NCBI GenBank assembly: GCA_000719695.1
Contig: JOHN01000042.1
Coordinates: 1 to 64,000, forward strand
Direction: 5' to 3'
DNA length: 64,000 bases
Source of the DNA: Streptomyces sp. NRRL F-6131
GTDB lineage: Bacteria > Actinomycetota > Actinomycetes > Streptomycetales > Streptomycetaceae
Shown here: piece after piece, positions 43,376 to 51,921 of the stretch
How positions within the stretch are numbered: position 1 is the first letter of the stretch
Layout: each line of letters begins with the position of its first letter
The notes under the pieces: generated by a model
The model's input: the letters and a program-made list of their open reading frames with translations, nothing else
Database searches by the model: none
Told to the model about the DNA's origin: nothing
Made by a program: the position numbers and the translations under genes

Positions 43376-44423
43376 GGGTGTCTCCCATCGGAGTGGGTGC
43401 GGGGGCGGGCGTGGAACCGGTGGAGTGCGGGGCCCGGGCACGGGCACGGGCCCAGGCCAGGACGACGGCGGAGCTGCCGAGTTCGGCGACCACGCACACG
43501 ACGCGGCTGGCGACGGCCGCGGTCGCCGCCGTCCCGCCGGGCAGCGCCGTCGCCAGGGCGGCGGTGATGGTCAGCTCGCGCACGCCCCAGCCGTCGGGGA
43601 CGATCACCGCGAGGCTGCTGACCACGGTGGCGAGGGCGAACGCGCCGATCCCCGGCCCGGCGGAGGCGGCGGCGGGCGCGCCGAGCGCGATCGCGAGGAA
43701 CCAGAGGTGCAGGCCGGACACCAGCCAGGACGCGACGGCCAGCCCGATCGCCCGACGCACCGCGGAGTCCGGCGGCGGCTGCACGCTCCGGCGGGCCAGC
43801 CGGGCCAGCGCCACCACCGGCCGGGTCGCCAGGGCGGGCCGGACGGCGCAGGCCAGCAGACCGAGGGCGGGCAGCCCGAGCCAGAACCACTGCCCGGGCA
43901 GGGCGGCGGGCGCCGCGAGCAGGCTGACACAGGCGCCGGTGAGGATGGTGAGGGCCAGGCTGAGCAGGTAGGCGGAGGTCATCGCGGCGGCCGGGACGCC
44001 CACCGCACGGCCGTGGGTGACATGGGTGACCACGCCCCACACCCGGCCGGGCAGGTACTTGGAGAGCTGGCCGAGGAAGTAGATCCGGGCCGCGAGCAGA
44101 CCGCGGATCGGGCTGCCGATCGGGCCGCCGGCGGAGGCGTCGTCGGGGGCGTCGTCGGGGGCGTCGTCCGGGCCGTCGCGCTCAGCGGCGGCGGCGCCGG
44201 GGGCGTCCGCGGCGAGCGGGGGGACGAGCACCCGCCAGGCGTGCACCGCGAGGACCAGGCCGCCGACGTTGGCGGCGAGCGCGGCGAGCAGCAGCGGCAC
44301 GGCCTCCGCGCGGGCGAGCGCCCGGGCCGCGACCGGGCCCTCGTGCCGCAGCAACAGGCCGACGCCGACCAGGGCGGCCAGCACGATGGCGGGGGTGAGG
44401 AGTCCGCGCAGGCGCTCCCGCAT
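43362..44423 (-). CDS. Polytopic membrane protein of the lysylPG-synthase/flippase-like family
   Basis: A 353-residue protein with about eight transmembrane helices and the motif YFLGQLSKYLPGRVWGV, typical of the lysylphosphatidylglycerol synthase transmembrane/UPF0104 family. A repeated acidic DDAPDD insert lies in a loop near residue 88. Such proteins are thought to move or hold lipid-linked intermediates; none of its residues point to a catalytic reaction. The ATG at 44423 overlaps the stop of the glycosyltransferase by one base (TGATG), so translation is coupled. Confidence 0.78.
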   Translation of the reverse strand: MRERLRGLLTPAIVLAALVGVGLLLRHEGPVAARALARAEAVPLLLAALAANVGGLVLAVHAWRVLVPPLAADAPGAAAAERDGPDDAPDDAPDDASAGGPIGSPIRGLLAARIYFLGQLSKYLPGRVWGVVTHVTHGRAVGVPAAAMTSAYLLSLALTILTGACVSLLAAPAALPGQWFWLGLPALGLLACAVRPALATRPVVALARLARRSVQPPPDSAVRRAIGLAVASWLVSGLHLWFLAIALGAPAAASAGPGIGAFALATVVSSLAVIVPDGWGVRELTITAALATALPGGTAATAAVASRVVCVVAELGSSAVVLAWARARARAPHSTGSTPAPAPTPMGDTRVHP

Positions 44424-45520
44424 CAGGGACGCTCCCCCACCGCGGGCGGTGCGGCCCGTTCCGCCGGCGCGGGCGGTGCCGGCCGTTCCGCCGGCGCGGG
44501 CGGTGCGGCCCGACGTCCGGGCCGCAGCATCCGCAGGGCGCCGACCCCGGCCCCGGTCAGCAGCGAACCGACGACCAGGAAGTGCACCCCCGCCGTGTAC
44601 GGCACGAACGCCGGCCCGTGCCGCCGGGCGGTGAACCGCAGCAGCCCCGCGTTGGCGGCGCAGAAGGCGCCCAACCCGGCCGCCGGCACCAGCGGCCACC
44701 GCCGGACCAGCGGCAGGGCGGCCAGGGTGAACGCGGCCGCGGCGACCGAGGCGGGAGTGTTGGCGGTGAGGTTGCGCCGCCCGCCGCGCCGCGCCGAGGC
44801 CAGCGCGGGGACGAGCACCAGTGCGCGCCGGTAGGTCTCGGCGAGCAGCGGTCCGATGCGTTCGACCTCGTCGTGGTACGCCACCACCCGGTCGGTGAGC
44901 ACGATCCGGTAGTGCGGGGCGAGCCGGTCGCTGAGCTCGAGGTCCTCGGAGTCGCGCAGGCTCTCGTCGAAGCCGCCGATCCGCTCGAACACCTCCCGGC
45001 GGACCGCCGCCTGGGCGAAGAACGCCGTCTCGACGACACCCACGCCGCGCGCCCGCCACCAGTGCGCGTGCAGCACCCGGTAACGCTCCACCGGACCGTC
45101 GTCGAACAGCGGTTCCGGGGCGATCACCCCGTGCACGCACCCGCATTCCGGATCCCTTTCGAGGATTTCCAGCGCATTCGCCACCGAATCGGGCGTCAGC
45201 GCCTCGTCGGAATCCAGGAAGAAGAGCACCTCACCGGTCGCCGCCGCGATTCCGGCATTCCGCGCGGCGGAGACCCCGCGGTTCGGCGACAGCCGGATCA
45301 GCGTGCACGGCGGACCGCCCGGCGCCCCGCCGGCGGCCTGCGCCTCGGCGACCCGGGCGGCGTGGGCCGCGGCGATGCGGGCCGTCCCGTCGGTGGAGCC
45401 GTCGTCCACCACGATCACCTGGTGCGGCCGGTGGGTCTGCGCGTACACCGAGTCCAGGCAGGCCGAAAGGGTCCGGGCCGCATTGTGGGCCGGGACGACG
45501 ACCGACACGGAAAACGTCAT
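44423..45520 (-). CDS. Family 2 glycosyltransferase
   Basis: A 365-residue GT-A family glycosyltransferase. VSVVVPAHNAARTL, QVIVVDDGSTDGT and LFFLDSDEAL (DxD equivalent) are the donor-binding motifs, with RDSEDLELSDRL in the acceptor region. Two or three C-terminal membrane helices (about 255-325) anchor it. The last 40 residues are repeats of PAPAERP. It heads the seven-gene operon ending at 36623. Its nearest relative in the window is the N-terminal half of the fusion at 37577-39823, so a duplication is likely. Confidence 0.87.
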   Translation of the reverse strand: MTFSVSVVVPAHNAARTLSACLDSVYAQTHRPHQVIVVDDGSTDGTARIAAAHAARVAEAQAAGGAPGGPPCTLIRLSPNRGVSAARNAGIAAATGEVLFFLDSDEALTPDSVANALEILERDPECGCVHGVIAPEPLFDDGPVERYRVLHAHWWRARGVGVVETAFFAQAAVRREVFERIGGFDESLRDSEDLELSDRLAPHYRIVLTDRVVAYHDEVERIGPLLAETYRRALVLVPALASARRGGRRNLTANTPASVAAAAFTLAALPLVRRWPLVPAAGLGAFCAANAGLLRFTARRHGPAFVPYTAGVHFLVVGSLLTGAGVGALRMLRPGRRAAPPAPAERPAPPAPAERAAPPAVGERP

Positions 45521-45619
45521 GCGCCCAGTTCAGGCGGACGTCGTATCGGGCGGATATCGTCCCCGTATTGGGGGTGTCCGAGGGGCGGGCGGCGGAATTC
45601 CCGCATTCGGTTCCCCTGC

Positions 45620-45625
45620 TACGCT
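45620..45625 (+). promoter_or_regulatory. -10 box TACGCT of a leaderless promoter
   Basis: TACGCT lies exactly 7 nt before ATG 45633 of the EEP gene; no ribosome site is visible. Confidence 0.6.
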
Positions 45626-45632
45626 CCGCCGC

Positions 45633-46721
45633 ATGGATCCGGATTCCGTTTCCCCCCGCCGGTGGTGGTTCCCGGCCCCGCGGGCACTGGTCGGCGTCAC
45701 CGGGCTGTGGGCGGTGTTCCTGCTGCTGGACCGCCTGGCGAACGGGCGGTGGTGGTTCTGGCTGATACCCGGCCTGGCGCCGCCGCTGCTGTTCCTCGCC
45801 GTCCCGGTGACACTGCTCGCCCTGGCCTGGACCGTCCCGGCCCCCGCCTCGCGCTCACGGCGGTGGCTGGTGCCGGCGGTGGTCCTGCTGCTGCTCGCCG
45901 GGCTCCCCCGAACCGGCCTCAACTGGTCGGCCCTGGTGCCGGGTCCGGCGGCCGCGCACACCGGACCGACGCTCTCGGTCTTCTCCTGGAACACCGAGTA
46001 CTGGGACACCACCGACGACCCCGACGCCTTCTACCGCTACCTGCGCGCCCGCGACGCCGACGTCTACCTGCTCCAGGAGTACCTGGCGTGGATCCGCGGG
46101 ACGCACACCGAGATCGACGAACTCGACCGGATCCGCCGGGAGTTCCCCGGCTACCAGGTAGTGGTGACCGGCGAACTCGTCACCCTCTCCCGGTTCCCGG
46201 TGCTCGCCACGCCGACGGTCGGCCCGGCGGTCGCGGCCGACGCGCCCTGGGCCGAGACCTTCACCCGGCGCAAGGTGCTGCGCACCGACCTCGACGTGCA
46301 CGGCCGCGCCGTCTCCTTCTACAACGTGCACATCCCGGTCCAGGTGGACACCCGCGCCTCGGTGTTCGGCGGCGCCTTCTACCGGGTGGTCCGCGAGGCC
46401 GACGCCGCCCGCCGCGAACAGTTCGCCGCCCTGACCCGCGACGCCACCACCAACCCCCGGCCCCTGCTGATCGCCGGGGACTTCAACACCAGCCCCGCGA
46501 TGGGCGACCTCGACCCGCTGCGCGCCCGCCTCCACGACGCCCGCTCGGCGAGCGGCGAGCTCTACCCCGGCAGCTGGGGCGGCCTCCTCGGCACCGACTG
46601 GTGGCGCCTCGACTGGGCCTTCACCAACGACGGCGCGGCCGTCGACCACTACGCCTTCGTCGACGACCGCGGCATGTCCGACCACCGGGGCCAGGACCTG
46701 CGGATCTCCCTGCGGCCGTAG
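45633..46721 (+). CDS. Membrane-anchored EEP-fold hydrolase
   Basis: A 362-residue protein. Three N-terminal membrane helices (about 20-100) are followed by an endonuclease/exonuclease/phosphatase domain with VFSWNTEYW, LLQEYLAW, FYNVHIPVQ, LIAGDFNTSPAM and DWAFTND (Asp/Asn/His catalytic set ending in SDHRG). It is a close paralogue of the C-terminal half of the fusion at 37577-39823, including the three helices. It probably cleaves a phosphodiester at the outer face of the membrane; the target is unknown. It is divergent from the glycosyltransferase operon (113 bp apart) and leaderless. Confidence 0.83.
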   Translation: MDPDSVSPRRWWFPAPRALVGVTGLWAVFLLLDRLANGRWWFWLIPGLAPPLLFLAVPVTLLALAWTVPAPASRSRRWLVPAVVLLLLAGLPRTGLNWSALVPGPAAAHTGPTLSVFSWNTEYWDTTDDPDAFYRYLRARDADVYLLQEYLAWIRGTHTEIDELDRIRREFPGYQVVVTGELVTLSRFPVLATPTVGPAVAADAPWAETFTRRKVLRTDLDVHGRAVSFYNVHIPVQVDTRASVFGGAFYRVVREADAARREQFAALTRDATTNPRPLLIAGDFNTSPAMGDLDPLRARLHDARSASGELYPGSWGGLLGTDWWRLDWAFTNDGAAVDHYAFVDDRGMSDHRGQDLRISLRP

Positions 46722-46768
46722 GAGCCCTCGGCGCAGCCGCTGTCGGTGAGCCGTGGTTGAATCGCGCC

Positions 46769-47455
46769 ATGCACGCCACGCCCGCCACGAACGACCCGCA
46801 CGACGCCCCCGACCTGCACGGACTCCTCGCCAGGCTGCCCGACCCGGCCCGGCTGCGCGACCGGTGCCGGGGGCTGGCCATGCTCGAGGCGATTCTCGGA
46901 CCCGACTGGGGCGACCGCTACTACTCCTTCGACGCCCACTGGGGCGACGGGGAGGAGACGGCCTCGATGCGCGACGGCGAGGGCGACGACTGGTTCATCG
47001 TCTTCTCCGCCGTCGGGGCGTACGCGCGCGGCTTCGACCACACCGCGCCGAACGCGGGCCCGGCGCTGCTGCCGGAGGTGCCGGCGGTCTTCCGCCCGTA
47101 CGTCGAGGAGCCGGCGTTCGGCGAGGAGGACGGCGCGCCGCTCGCCACCGTCTGCTTCTGGCGCGAGCGCGGGGACACCGCGTGGCGGGCACCGTCGGCC
47201 GCGCCCACGGGCGGGGTGGGGCTGTTCGACCTGCTGGCCGCCGACGATCCGGCGCGGGCGTACGCCGACTGGGCCGAGGAGTACTACGAGCCGGAGCACG
47301 AGCTCGACCCGGCGGCGATCGCCCACGTCCTCGCGCTGCGCCCGCTCACGGCGGCCGTCGTGGCATCCCTCAACCCGGAGACCGACCTGGACGAACTCGC
47401 CGACGACATCGCCGAGATCGGCTACCCGGACGCCCCGAGCGACGCGGCGGCCTGA
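46769..47455 (+). CDS. Acidic protein of unknown function
   Basis: A 228-residue cytoplasmic protein, strongly acidic, with no signal peptide or membrane helix. Patches such as WGDRYYSFDAHWGDGEE, DDWFIVFSAVGAYARGFDH and LLPEVPAVFRPYVEEPAF look like a folded domain, but I do not recognise a family. The ATG at 46769 lies 6 nt after TTGAAT, which may be a leaderless -10 box. It ends just before a strong bidirectional hairpin. Confidence 0.65.
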   Translation: MHATPATNDPHDAPDLHGLLARLPDPARLRDRCRGLAMLEAILGPDWGDRYYSFDAHWGDGEETASMRDGEGDDWFIVFSAVGAYARGFDHTAPNAGPALLPEVPAVFRPYVEEPAFGEEDGAPLATVCFWRERGDTAWRAPSAAPTGGVGLFDLLAADDPARAYADWAEEYYEPEHELDPAAIAHVLALRPLTAAVVASLNPETDLDELADDIAEIGYPDAPSDAAA

Positions 47456-47460
47456 GGCGT

Positions 47461-47491
47461 TCCCCCGGGGGCCGCACCGGCCCCCGGGGGA
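47461..47491. terminator. Bidirectional hairpin with 13-bp stem
   Basis: Arms TCCCCCGGGGGCC (47461-47473) and GGCCCCCGGGGGA (47479-47491) surround GCACC. It lies between convergent stops at 47455 and 47497 and probably serves both genes. Confidence 0.65.
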
Positions 47492-47496
47492 CGCGA

Positions 47497-48435
47497 CTAC
47501 AGCGCCGCCTCGTCCAGCCGCTTCCGCTGCTCCGCCGTCAGCGTCACGTCGAGGGCGCCGAGCGCCTCGTCGAGCTGGGCGGTCCGGCTCACGCCGACCA
47601 GCGGCAGGATCGCCGCCTCGTGGTCGAGCAGCCAGCTGAGCGCCACCTGGTTGACGGTGGCGCCGACCTCCTCGGCCACGGCGCGCAGCGCGGCGAGCCG
47701 CTTGGGCGTGCCCGGGTGGTCGTAGGCGGCGCCGATCTCGACGTCGTCCCGGGTCAGGCCGCCGGAGAGGATCGGGCTGTAGACCCAGAGCCGCAGGTCC
47801 CCCTCGGAGCGGACGTAGTCCAGGAGTTCGGACGTCACGTGCACATGGGCGGAGGAGAGCAGCGGCACGTCGAAGCGGGGCTGCAGGTAGGAGTAGCGGT
47901 ACTGCAGGTGGGTGTAACGCGGCCCGTCCCCGGCGAGCGCGCGGGCCCGCTCGACCCGCCACACGGCGTGGTTGCTGGCGCCGACCGCACCGGCCTTGCC
48001 CGAGGTCACCAGCTCGGCGAGGGTCTCGACGGTCTCGGCGAGCGGCACCGCGCGGTCCTCGATGTGCGTCCAGTAGACGTCGACGTGGTCCGTCCCGAGC
48101 CGGCGCAGGCTGCCCTCGAGGGCGGACCGGATCGCCTTCTCGGACAGCCCCTCGGCCGCCTCGAGTCCGGCCCCGGGCACGGTGGGGCGGGCGCCCACCT
48201 TGGTGCTGATGACGACCTGGTCGCGCGTCTTGCGGCTGGCCAGCCAGCGGCCGATGACGGCTTCGCTCTCGTCCCCGGTGGCGCCGTCGAGCCAGAACGC
48301 GTAGTTGTTCGCGGTGTCGAGGACGGTGCCGCCGCCCTCGACGAAGCGGTCCAGGATCCGGAACGAGGTCTCCTCGTCGACGATCGTTCCGAAGCCCAAG
48401 GTGCCCAGCACGACGGTCCGCTGAGGAATGGTCAT
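47497..48435 (-). CDS. Aldo/keto reductase
   Basis: A 312-residue aldo/keto reductase (TIM barrel). The catalytic set is visible: Asp and Tyr in DTANNYAFW, Lys in VVISTKVGA and His in VYWTHIED. LPLVGVSRTAQLDEALGALDV is the usual NADPH-side C-terminal region. It reduces an unknown aldehyde or ketone. The ATG at 48435 has GGGAGGA nine nt upstream; the 11-residue longer start has none. Confidence 0.87.
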   Translation of the reverse strand: MTIPQRTVVLGTLGFGTIVDEETSFRILDRFVEGGGTVLDTANNYAFWLDGATGDESEAVIGRWLASRKTRDQVVISTKVGARPTVPGAGLEAAEGLSEKAIRSALEGSLRRLGTDHVDVYWTHIEDRAVPLAETVETLAELVTSGKAGAVGASNHAVWRVERARALAGDGPRYTHLQYRYSYLQPRFDVPLLSSAHVHVTSELLDYVRSEGDLRLWVYSPILSGGLTRDDVEIGAAYDHPGTPKRLAALRAVAEEVGATVNQVALSWLLDHEAAILPLVGVSRTAQLDEALGALDVTLTAEQRKRLDEAAL

Positions 48436-48514
48436 GGTTGTGCGTCCTCCCGTAGTGGTCTGGACCATTCAAGTCGCTAACGGGATCACCCGCAACACGT
48501 TCCGCCACTCCCGG

Positions 48515-48700
48515 TCACCCCCCGAACGCGAACGCCAGCGCACCGAGCACGACCACCATGCTCCCCCCGAACGCCGACCCGGCCCACAACGCCGCCTCGG
48601 TCGCCCGCGCCCCGAGCCGGGTTCGGAGGATGAAGACCAGCAAGGCGGCGATCGTGGAGACCAGGACCGCCACCAGGAGCCAGATCAGTCGCGCGCTCAC
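48515..48700 (-). CDS. Small membrane protein, two helices
   Basis: A 61-residue protein with two hydrophobic helices (about residues 4-23 and 36-57) joined by a short basic loop RTRLGARATEA. The GTG at 48700 overlaps the stop of the upstream gene by 4 nt, so the two are cotranslated. I do not recognise a family. Its link to the helical protein upstream suggests a membrane anchor or effector partner. Confidence 0.62.
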   Translation of the reverse strand: MSARLIWLLVAVLVSTIAALLVFILRTRLGARATEAALWAGSAFGGSMVVVLGALAFAFGG

Positions 48701-49680
48701 CGGGCGCTCCGGGAAGTGCTCTGGAACGCAGCACGGAGGACATCGAGCAGCGGCCGGCCATGATCCGACGGATCCGGGAAATCGCGGCCCAATCGATCCC
48801 ACAAGACTCCGGACACCGCCTCGGCATAGGTCCACTCGACGTCGGTGAGCCGATACCGCGGGGAGTCATCGTCCCCGCCCATCACGCAGGCCACCGCGTT
48901 GAGAGTTCCGACGGCGGCATTCCGCATCGCCGGACGCATCCTCCCCTCACCGTCCTCCCACCACCGACCTTCGCACTGCTCGTCCAGCATGGCCAATAGC
49001 GTGAAGACCCTCACCTCGTAGGATTCCGCACCGACCAGCAGATCCCCCCAATTCGACGAACTTCGGAAGCCGCGACGCACCGTATCCGGCATCCCCGCTC
49101 GCGACCGCTGCTGGAAGAGCTGCTGATATCGCGCGAGCATGCTCTCGTCGTACATATCGACATGCACAGCCGCGAACAGGTTGGCCAACCGCGCCAGCCG
49201 ATCCATCGAATCGACCATCGGGCGGAGACACCGCCCCGCCCAGAGCGCATCCCGCGAGCTCACGGCCGACCGCAGCATCACGGGCAGACGCAGCAGGACG
49301 AACGCCAGGGCATCACACATCTCGTCGACGATCCACCCCGGCATCACGTGGATCTCCTCGGCCACGAATCGCAGGCCAACCTCACGCGCGGGCCTCGCGG
49401 TCCGGAGGCACTCGCGTTCTACACCCAGTACTCTTCGGATCCCCTCACGTCCTACGCCGCGACGCGCCAGGTGGAGAGCGATCTCGTCAACCAGGAATCC
49501 GATCGTGTCCATTGCGTCGGCCGTGCGGTACATGCACATCCGCGCCCAGCCGTGGTCCGCCAGAACGGGAGCGGAGTACTGCAGGATCTCCTGCAGGTAG
49601 TTGACGGTTTCGAGGGCGTATCGGATCGCCGCCGACTGCAGGTGCGGCGGCATCGCATCGCCGAAGGTGTGTCTCGGCAT
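48697..49680 (-). CDS. Helical protein of unknown function in lower-GC DNA
   Basis: A 327-residue protein, predicted mostly helical, no membrane segment, several Met- and Cys-containing patches (WARMCMYRTADAMD, VDEMCDALAF). I recognise no domain. Its DNA is noticeably less GC-rich than its neighbours (about 63% in a 60-base sample at 48761-48820), which hints at acquisition from elsewhere. The ATG at 49680 is preceded by GAGGGAAG; an upstream start at 49698 would swallow that site. It is coupled by GTGA overlap to a two-helix membrane protein. A broken TetR regulator lies just upstream. Confidence 0.65.
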   Translation of the reverse strand: MPRHTFGDAMPPHLQSAAIRYALETVNYLQEILQYSAPVLADHGWARMCMYRTADAMDTIGFLVDEIALHLARRGVGREGIRRVLGVERECLRTARPAREVGLRFVAEEIHVMPGWIVDEMCDALAFVLLRLPVMLRSAVSSRDALWAGRCLRPMVDSMDRLARLANLFAAVHVDMYDESMLARYQQLFQQRSRAGMPDTVRRGFRSSSNWGDLLVGAESYEVRVFTLLAMLDEQCEGRWWEDGEGRMRPAMRNAAVGTLNAVACVMGGDDDSPRYRLTDVEWTYAEAVSGVLWDRLGRDFPDPSDHGRPLLDVLRAAFQSTSRSAR

Positions 49681-49837
49681 CGTGCTTCCCTCTGACACGC
49701 GCCGCCCGTGCCTCGGCGCGTGCTCGTGAGCACGGTGGACCGAGGGTGATCGCGATGACTCAACTTCCGACTGTCACCGGCGTCATGGGCACGGGGCACG
49801 ACGCGCAGCCGCGGCCGTCGCCACGGCCGTGGCAGCA

Positions 49838-50136
49838 CTATAGAGCACGACGGGCCCCCGACGAGGTCCAACCGGCTTGATACAGACGGCCGATGCCGTC
49901 GAGCAGCACGTCCAGGGCGAACTCGAACTCGAACTGGTCGTCGCAGCCGCTGCCGACCGCCTCGCCGTCCTTGCCGCCCTCACGATGGTCGACGGAGGCC
50001 GCGATCTCGGCGATGTGTGGGTAGTGAAGGGCGAGTTGGGAATCAGGGGCATCCGCCTCCGGCCCCAGGGGGTGAGGTCGGCGGAGAGGCCGCCCGCGCG
50101 GAAGAGGCCGATCACCGTGTCGAGGTGGCCGAGCAT
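49838..50136 (-). pseudogene. Remnant of a TetR-family regulator
   Basis: One frame from 50136 reads MLGHLDTVIGLFRAGGLSADL and then shifts. A second frame, ending at the TAG at 49838, reads YPHIAEIAASV, then DDQFEFEFALDVLLDGIGRL and AGWTS. Both pieces match, in order, the C-terminal ligand-binding domain of TetR regulators as I know it. Between them about 30 residues seem missing, the frame is shifted, a TAG lies five codons before the first piece, and the DNA-binding HTH is absent. So it is a decayed gene. Confidence 0.75.
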
Positions 50137-50280
50137 CGCGGGCGGCGTCTACCCGCAGGTGTCGACGGCCGGGTCGCCGGCCGCGCTCCCGGTGTTCGCC
50201 TGGGGCCGTCCGGCTCCTGGTGAAGGGCTTCGCCCCGGCCCGCCCGGCGAGCTGAGCTCCGCCACGGCTCCGACCCCCGG

Positions 50281-50315
50281 CGCGCGGGAAGTCGGCCGAC
50301 CCGACGTCCCGCGCG
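50281..50315. repeat. Hairpin with the shared palindromic core
   Basis: Arms 50281-50295 and 50301-50315 pair over 15 positions with one mismatch around CCGAC. The core GGAAGTCGG ... CCGACGTCC matches the hairpins at 16934 and 56323. It lies 10 nt after the stop of the zinc-ribbon gene and may end its transcript. Confidence 0.6.
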
Positions 50316-50325
50316 CGTCCGCGTC

Positions 50326-50679
50326 TCAGCCGGTGGTCGCCCGCTCCCACGGGACCTCGCGGTGCAGCAGCGCCCGCTCCAGCGGCTCGCCGGAACGGCG
50401 GGCGTAGAGGGTGCGCTCGCGCACCTCGTGGCGGGTGCGGGGCCGGTAGCCAGGACCGCCGCAGCAGCTCTTGTGGAAGCGGATGCCCGCGTGCAGCAGC
50501 AGCGTGAGGGTCCGCCAGGCGGCGGTGTCCCGCCGGGGCGGCGCGGCGAAGGCGGAGCCCGCGTGCAGCAGCGTGCCGGCGCAGCGCGGGCAGCGCCGCT
50601 CGTCGGTCCCGGTGTCGTAGGCCTGCTTGTAGGAGGCCCGGCAGGGCAGGCAGACGTAGGAGGTCCTGGTGTGGCCCAT
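50326..50679 (-). CDS. Small zinc-ribbon protein of unknown function
   Basis: A 117-residue protein. A four-Cys zinc ribbon is formed by CLPCRASYKQ and RRCPRCAG near residues 10-37. A later conserved patch, HKSCCGGPGYRPRTRHEVRER, is described here by its CC-GGPGYRPRT key residues. Similar short actinobacterial proteins exist; I have seen some labelled as deoxyxylulose-phosphate synthase, which is not supported by any motif. The ATG at 50679 is the first in frame after the next gene's stop (6 bp apart). Confidence 0.7.
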   Translation of the reverse strand: MGHTRTSYVCLPCRASYKQAYDTGTDERRCPRCAGTLLHAGSAFAAPPRRDTAAWRTLTLLLHAGIRFHKSCCGGPGYRPRTRHEVRERTLYARRSGEPLERALLHREVPWERATTG

Positions 50680-50684
50680 GCGCG

Positions 50685-51719
50685 TCAGCGTACGGCGCGG
50701 CCGGCCGCCCGCTCCACGCGTTTTCCGTCCAACACCACCGCGGCGCTCCCGGCCCCGGCGGCCCGCTCGCCCCGGAAGGGGCAGGCCAACTGCTCCTGGA
50801 TGGTGTCCGAGAGCAGGTCCTCCCGCCCCTTCAGCGCGTCGGCGACCTCCTGGTCGGCCGGGAAGACCAGTTCGGCCGCGACGTTGTCCTGCACGATCCG
50901 GGCCAGGTTGTCGAGGGCGGTGGCGACGGGGTCGGCGGGCGTCTCGGCGGTCGGCAGGTCGATGAGGTGCGAGGCGGCGGCCGCCGGGGCCATGAACCGC
51001 TCGACGAGGATGCTGTTCTGGTTGAGCACCGAGGTGGTCCAGAGCGAGAGGACTACCACGTAGAGGTCCGGCCACCGCTCCTCCCCCACCCGGCGTCGCC
51101 AGCGCCGCATCACCGCCTCCACCCCGGCGATCTGGGCCCGGGCGGCGTGGCGCATGTTGGTGCGGACGTCCCGGTACACGCCGGCGGTGAAGTCGGTGAA
51201 CGAGCCGGTGCCGAACGTACCGCGCTCCACGGACCCGGCGGCGAAGCGCAGGGCCCCGTCCAGGATCCGGCGCGAGGACGCCTCCAGTTCGCGCGGCAGC
51301 CCGGCCTCGGCGAGCCGCTCCCGGGCGGCGGCCAGCGTCGCCGCGAAGTCCTGGAGGGGGCGCACCCAGTCGCGCCCCTCCGGCCCCTCCAGGTGGGGTG
51401 CGAGGATCGCGAAGGTGCCGAGCGGCACGTGCGCGATCGACTTCGCCAGCTCGAACACCTCGGGGACGGGGTGCAGGGACTCCCGCTCCCCGCCGTCGAC
51501 CAGGGTGTAGCGGCCGCCCCTGGCGTCGTTCTGGACCACGATCACCGGGCTGAGGCGGGTGGTCAACCCGGCCTTCAGGGTGGCGTAGTTCCGCCGCATG
51601 TCGGCGTTGACGGCGAGCAGCGCGTCGCGGGCCCGCCCCTCGGGCGTGGAGCGGAAGGCCACCATCTCCAGGTCGTGCGGATCGACGTCCGCCCCGTGGT
51701 CGTTGCGGTACTGCGCCAT
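50685..51719 (-). CDS. Protein of unknown function
   Basis: A 344-residue protein, predicted mostly helical after about residue 110, no signal peptide or membrane helix. The beginning (PHDLEMVAFRSTPEGRARD and VIVVQNDARGGRYTLVDGG) could be a DNA- or nucleotide-related domain, but I cannot name it. The ATG at 51719 follows GAGAGGGG. It lies 6 bp before the zinc-ribbon gene and may form an operon with it. Confidence 0.65.
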   Translation of the reverse strand: MAQYRNDHGADVDPHDLEMVAFRSTPEGRARDALLAVNADMRRNYATLKAGLTTRLSPVIVVQNDARGGRYTLVDGGERESLHPVPEVFELAKSIAHVPLGTFAILAPHLEGPEGRDWVRPLQDFAATLAAARERLAEAGLPRELEASSRRILDGALRFAAGSVERGTFGTGSFTDFTAGVYRDVRTNMRHAARAQIAGVEAVMRRWRRRVGEERWPDLYVVVLSLWTTSVLNQNSILVERFMAPAAAASHLIDLPTAETPADPVATALDNLARIVQDNVAAELVFPADQEVADALKGREDLLSDTIQEQLACPFRGERAAGAGSAAVVLDGKRVERAAGRAVR

Positions 51720-51921
51720 CGCGTGCCCCTCTCGTCCGGCGAGCCGGTACGGACCGTTCCCGCTCACGCTCCCGGTCCCGACGTCCCGGCCGACAGGGCC
51801 GCTCGTCCCGTCCCGTTCACCCCACCCCGACCCGCTGTGCGGTAGATCACGGCGACCCGCCCGGCCGAGGAGCCTACGATTCGTGATCGATGCACCTGTC
51901 CCGGTCGAGGAGACGGATCCC

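Noticed and set aside
49783..50350. One or two intact small genes upstream of the lower-GC pair
   Set aside because: The two frames each match only part of a TetR C-terminal domain, so they are better explained as one broken gene.
50326..50679. Deoxyxylulose-phosphate synthase annotation for the zinc-ribbon protein
   Set aside because: The protein is only 117 residues and has no thiamine-diphosphate or transketolase motif.
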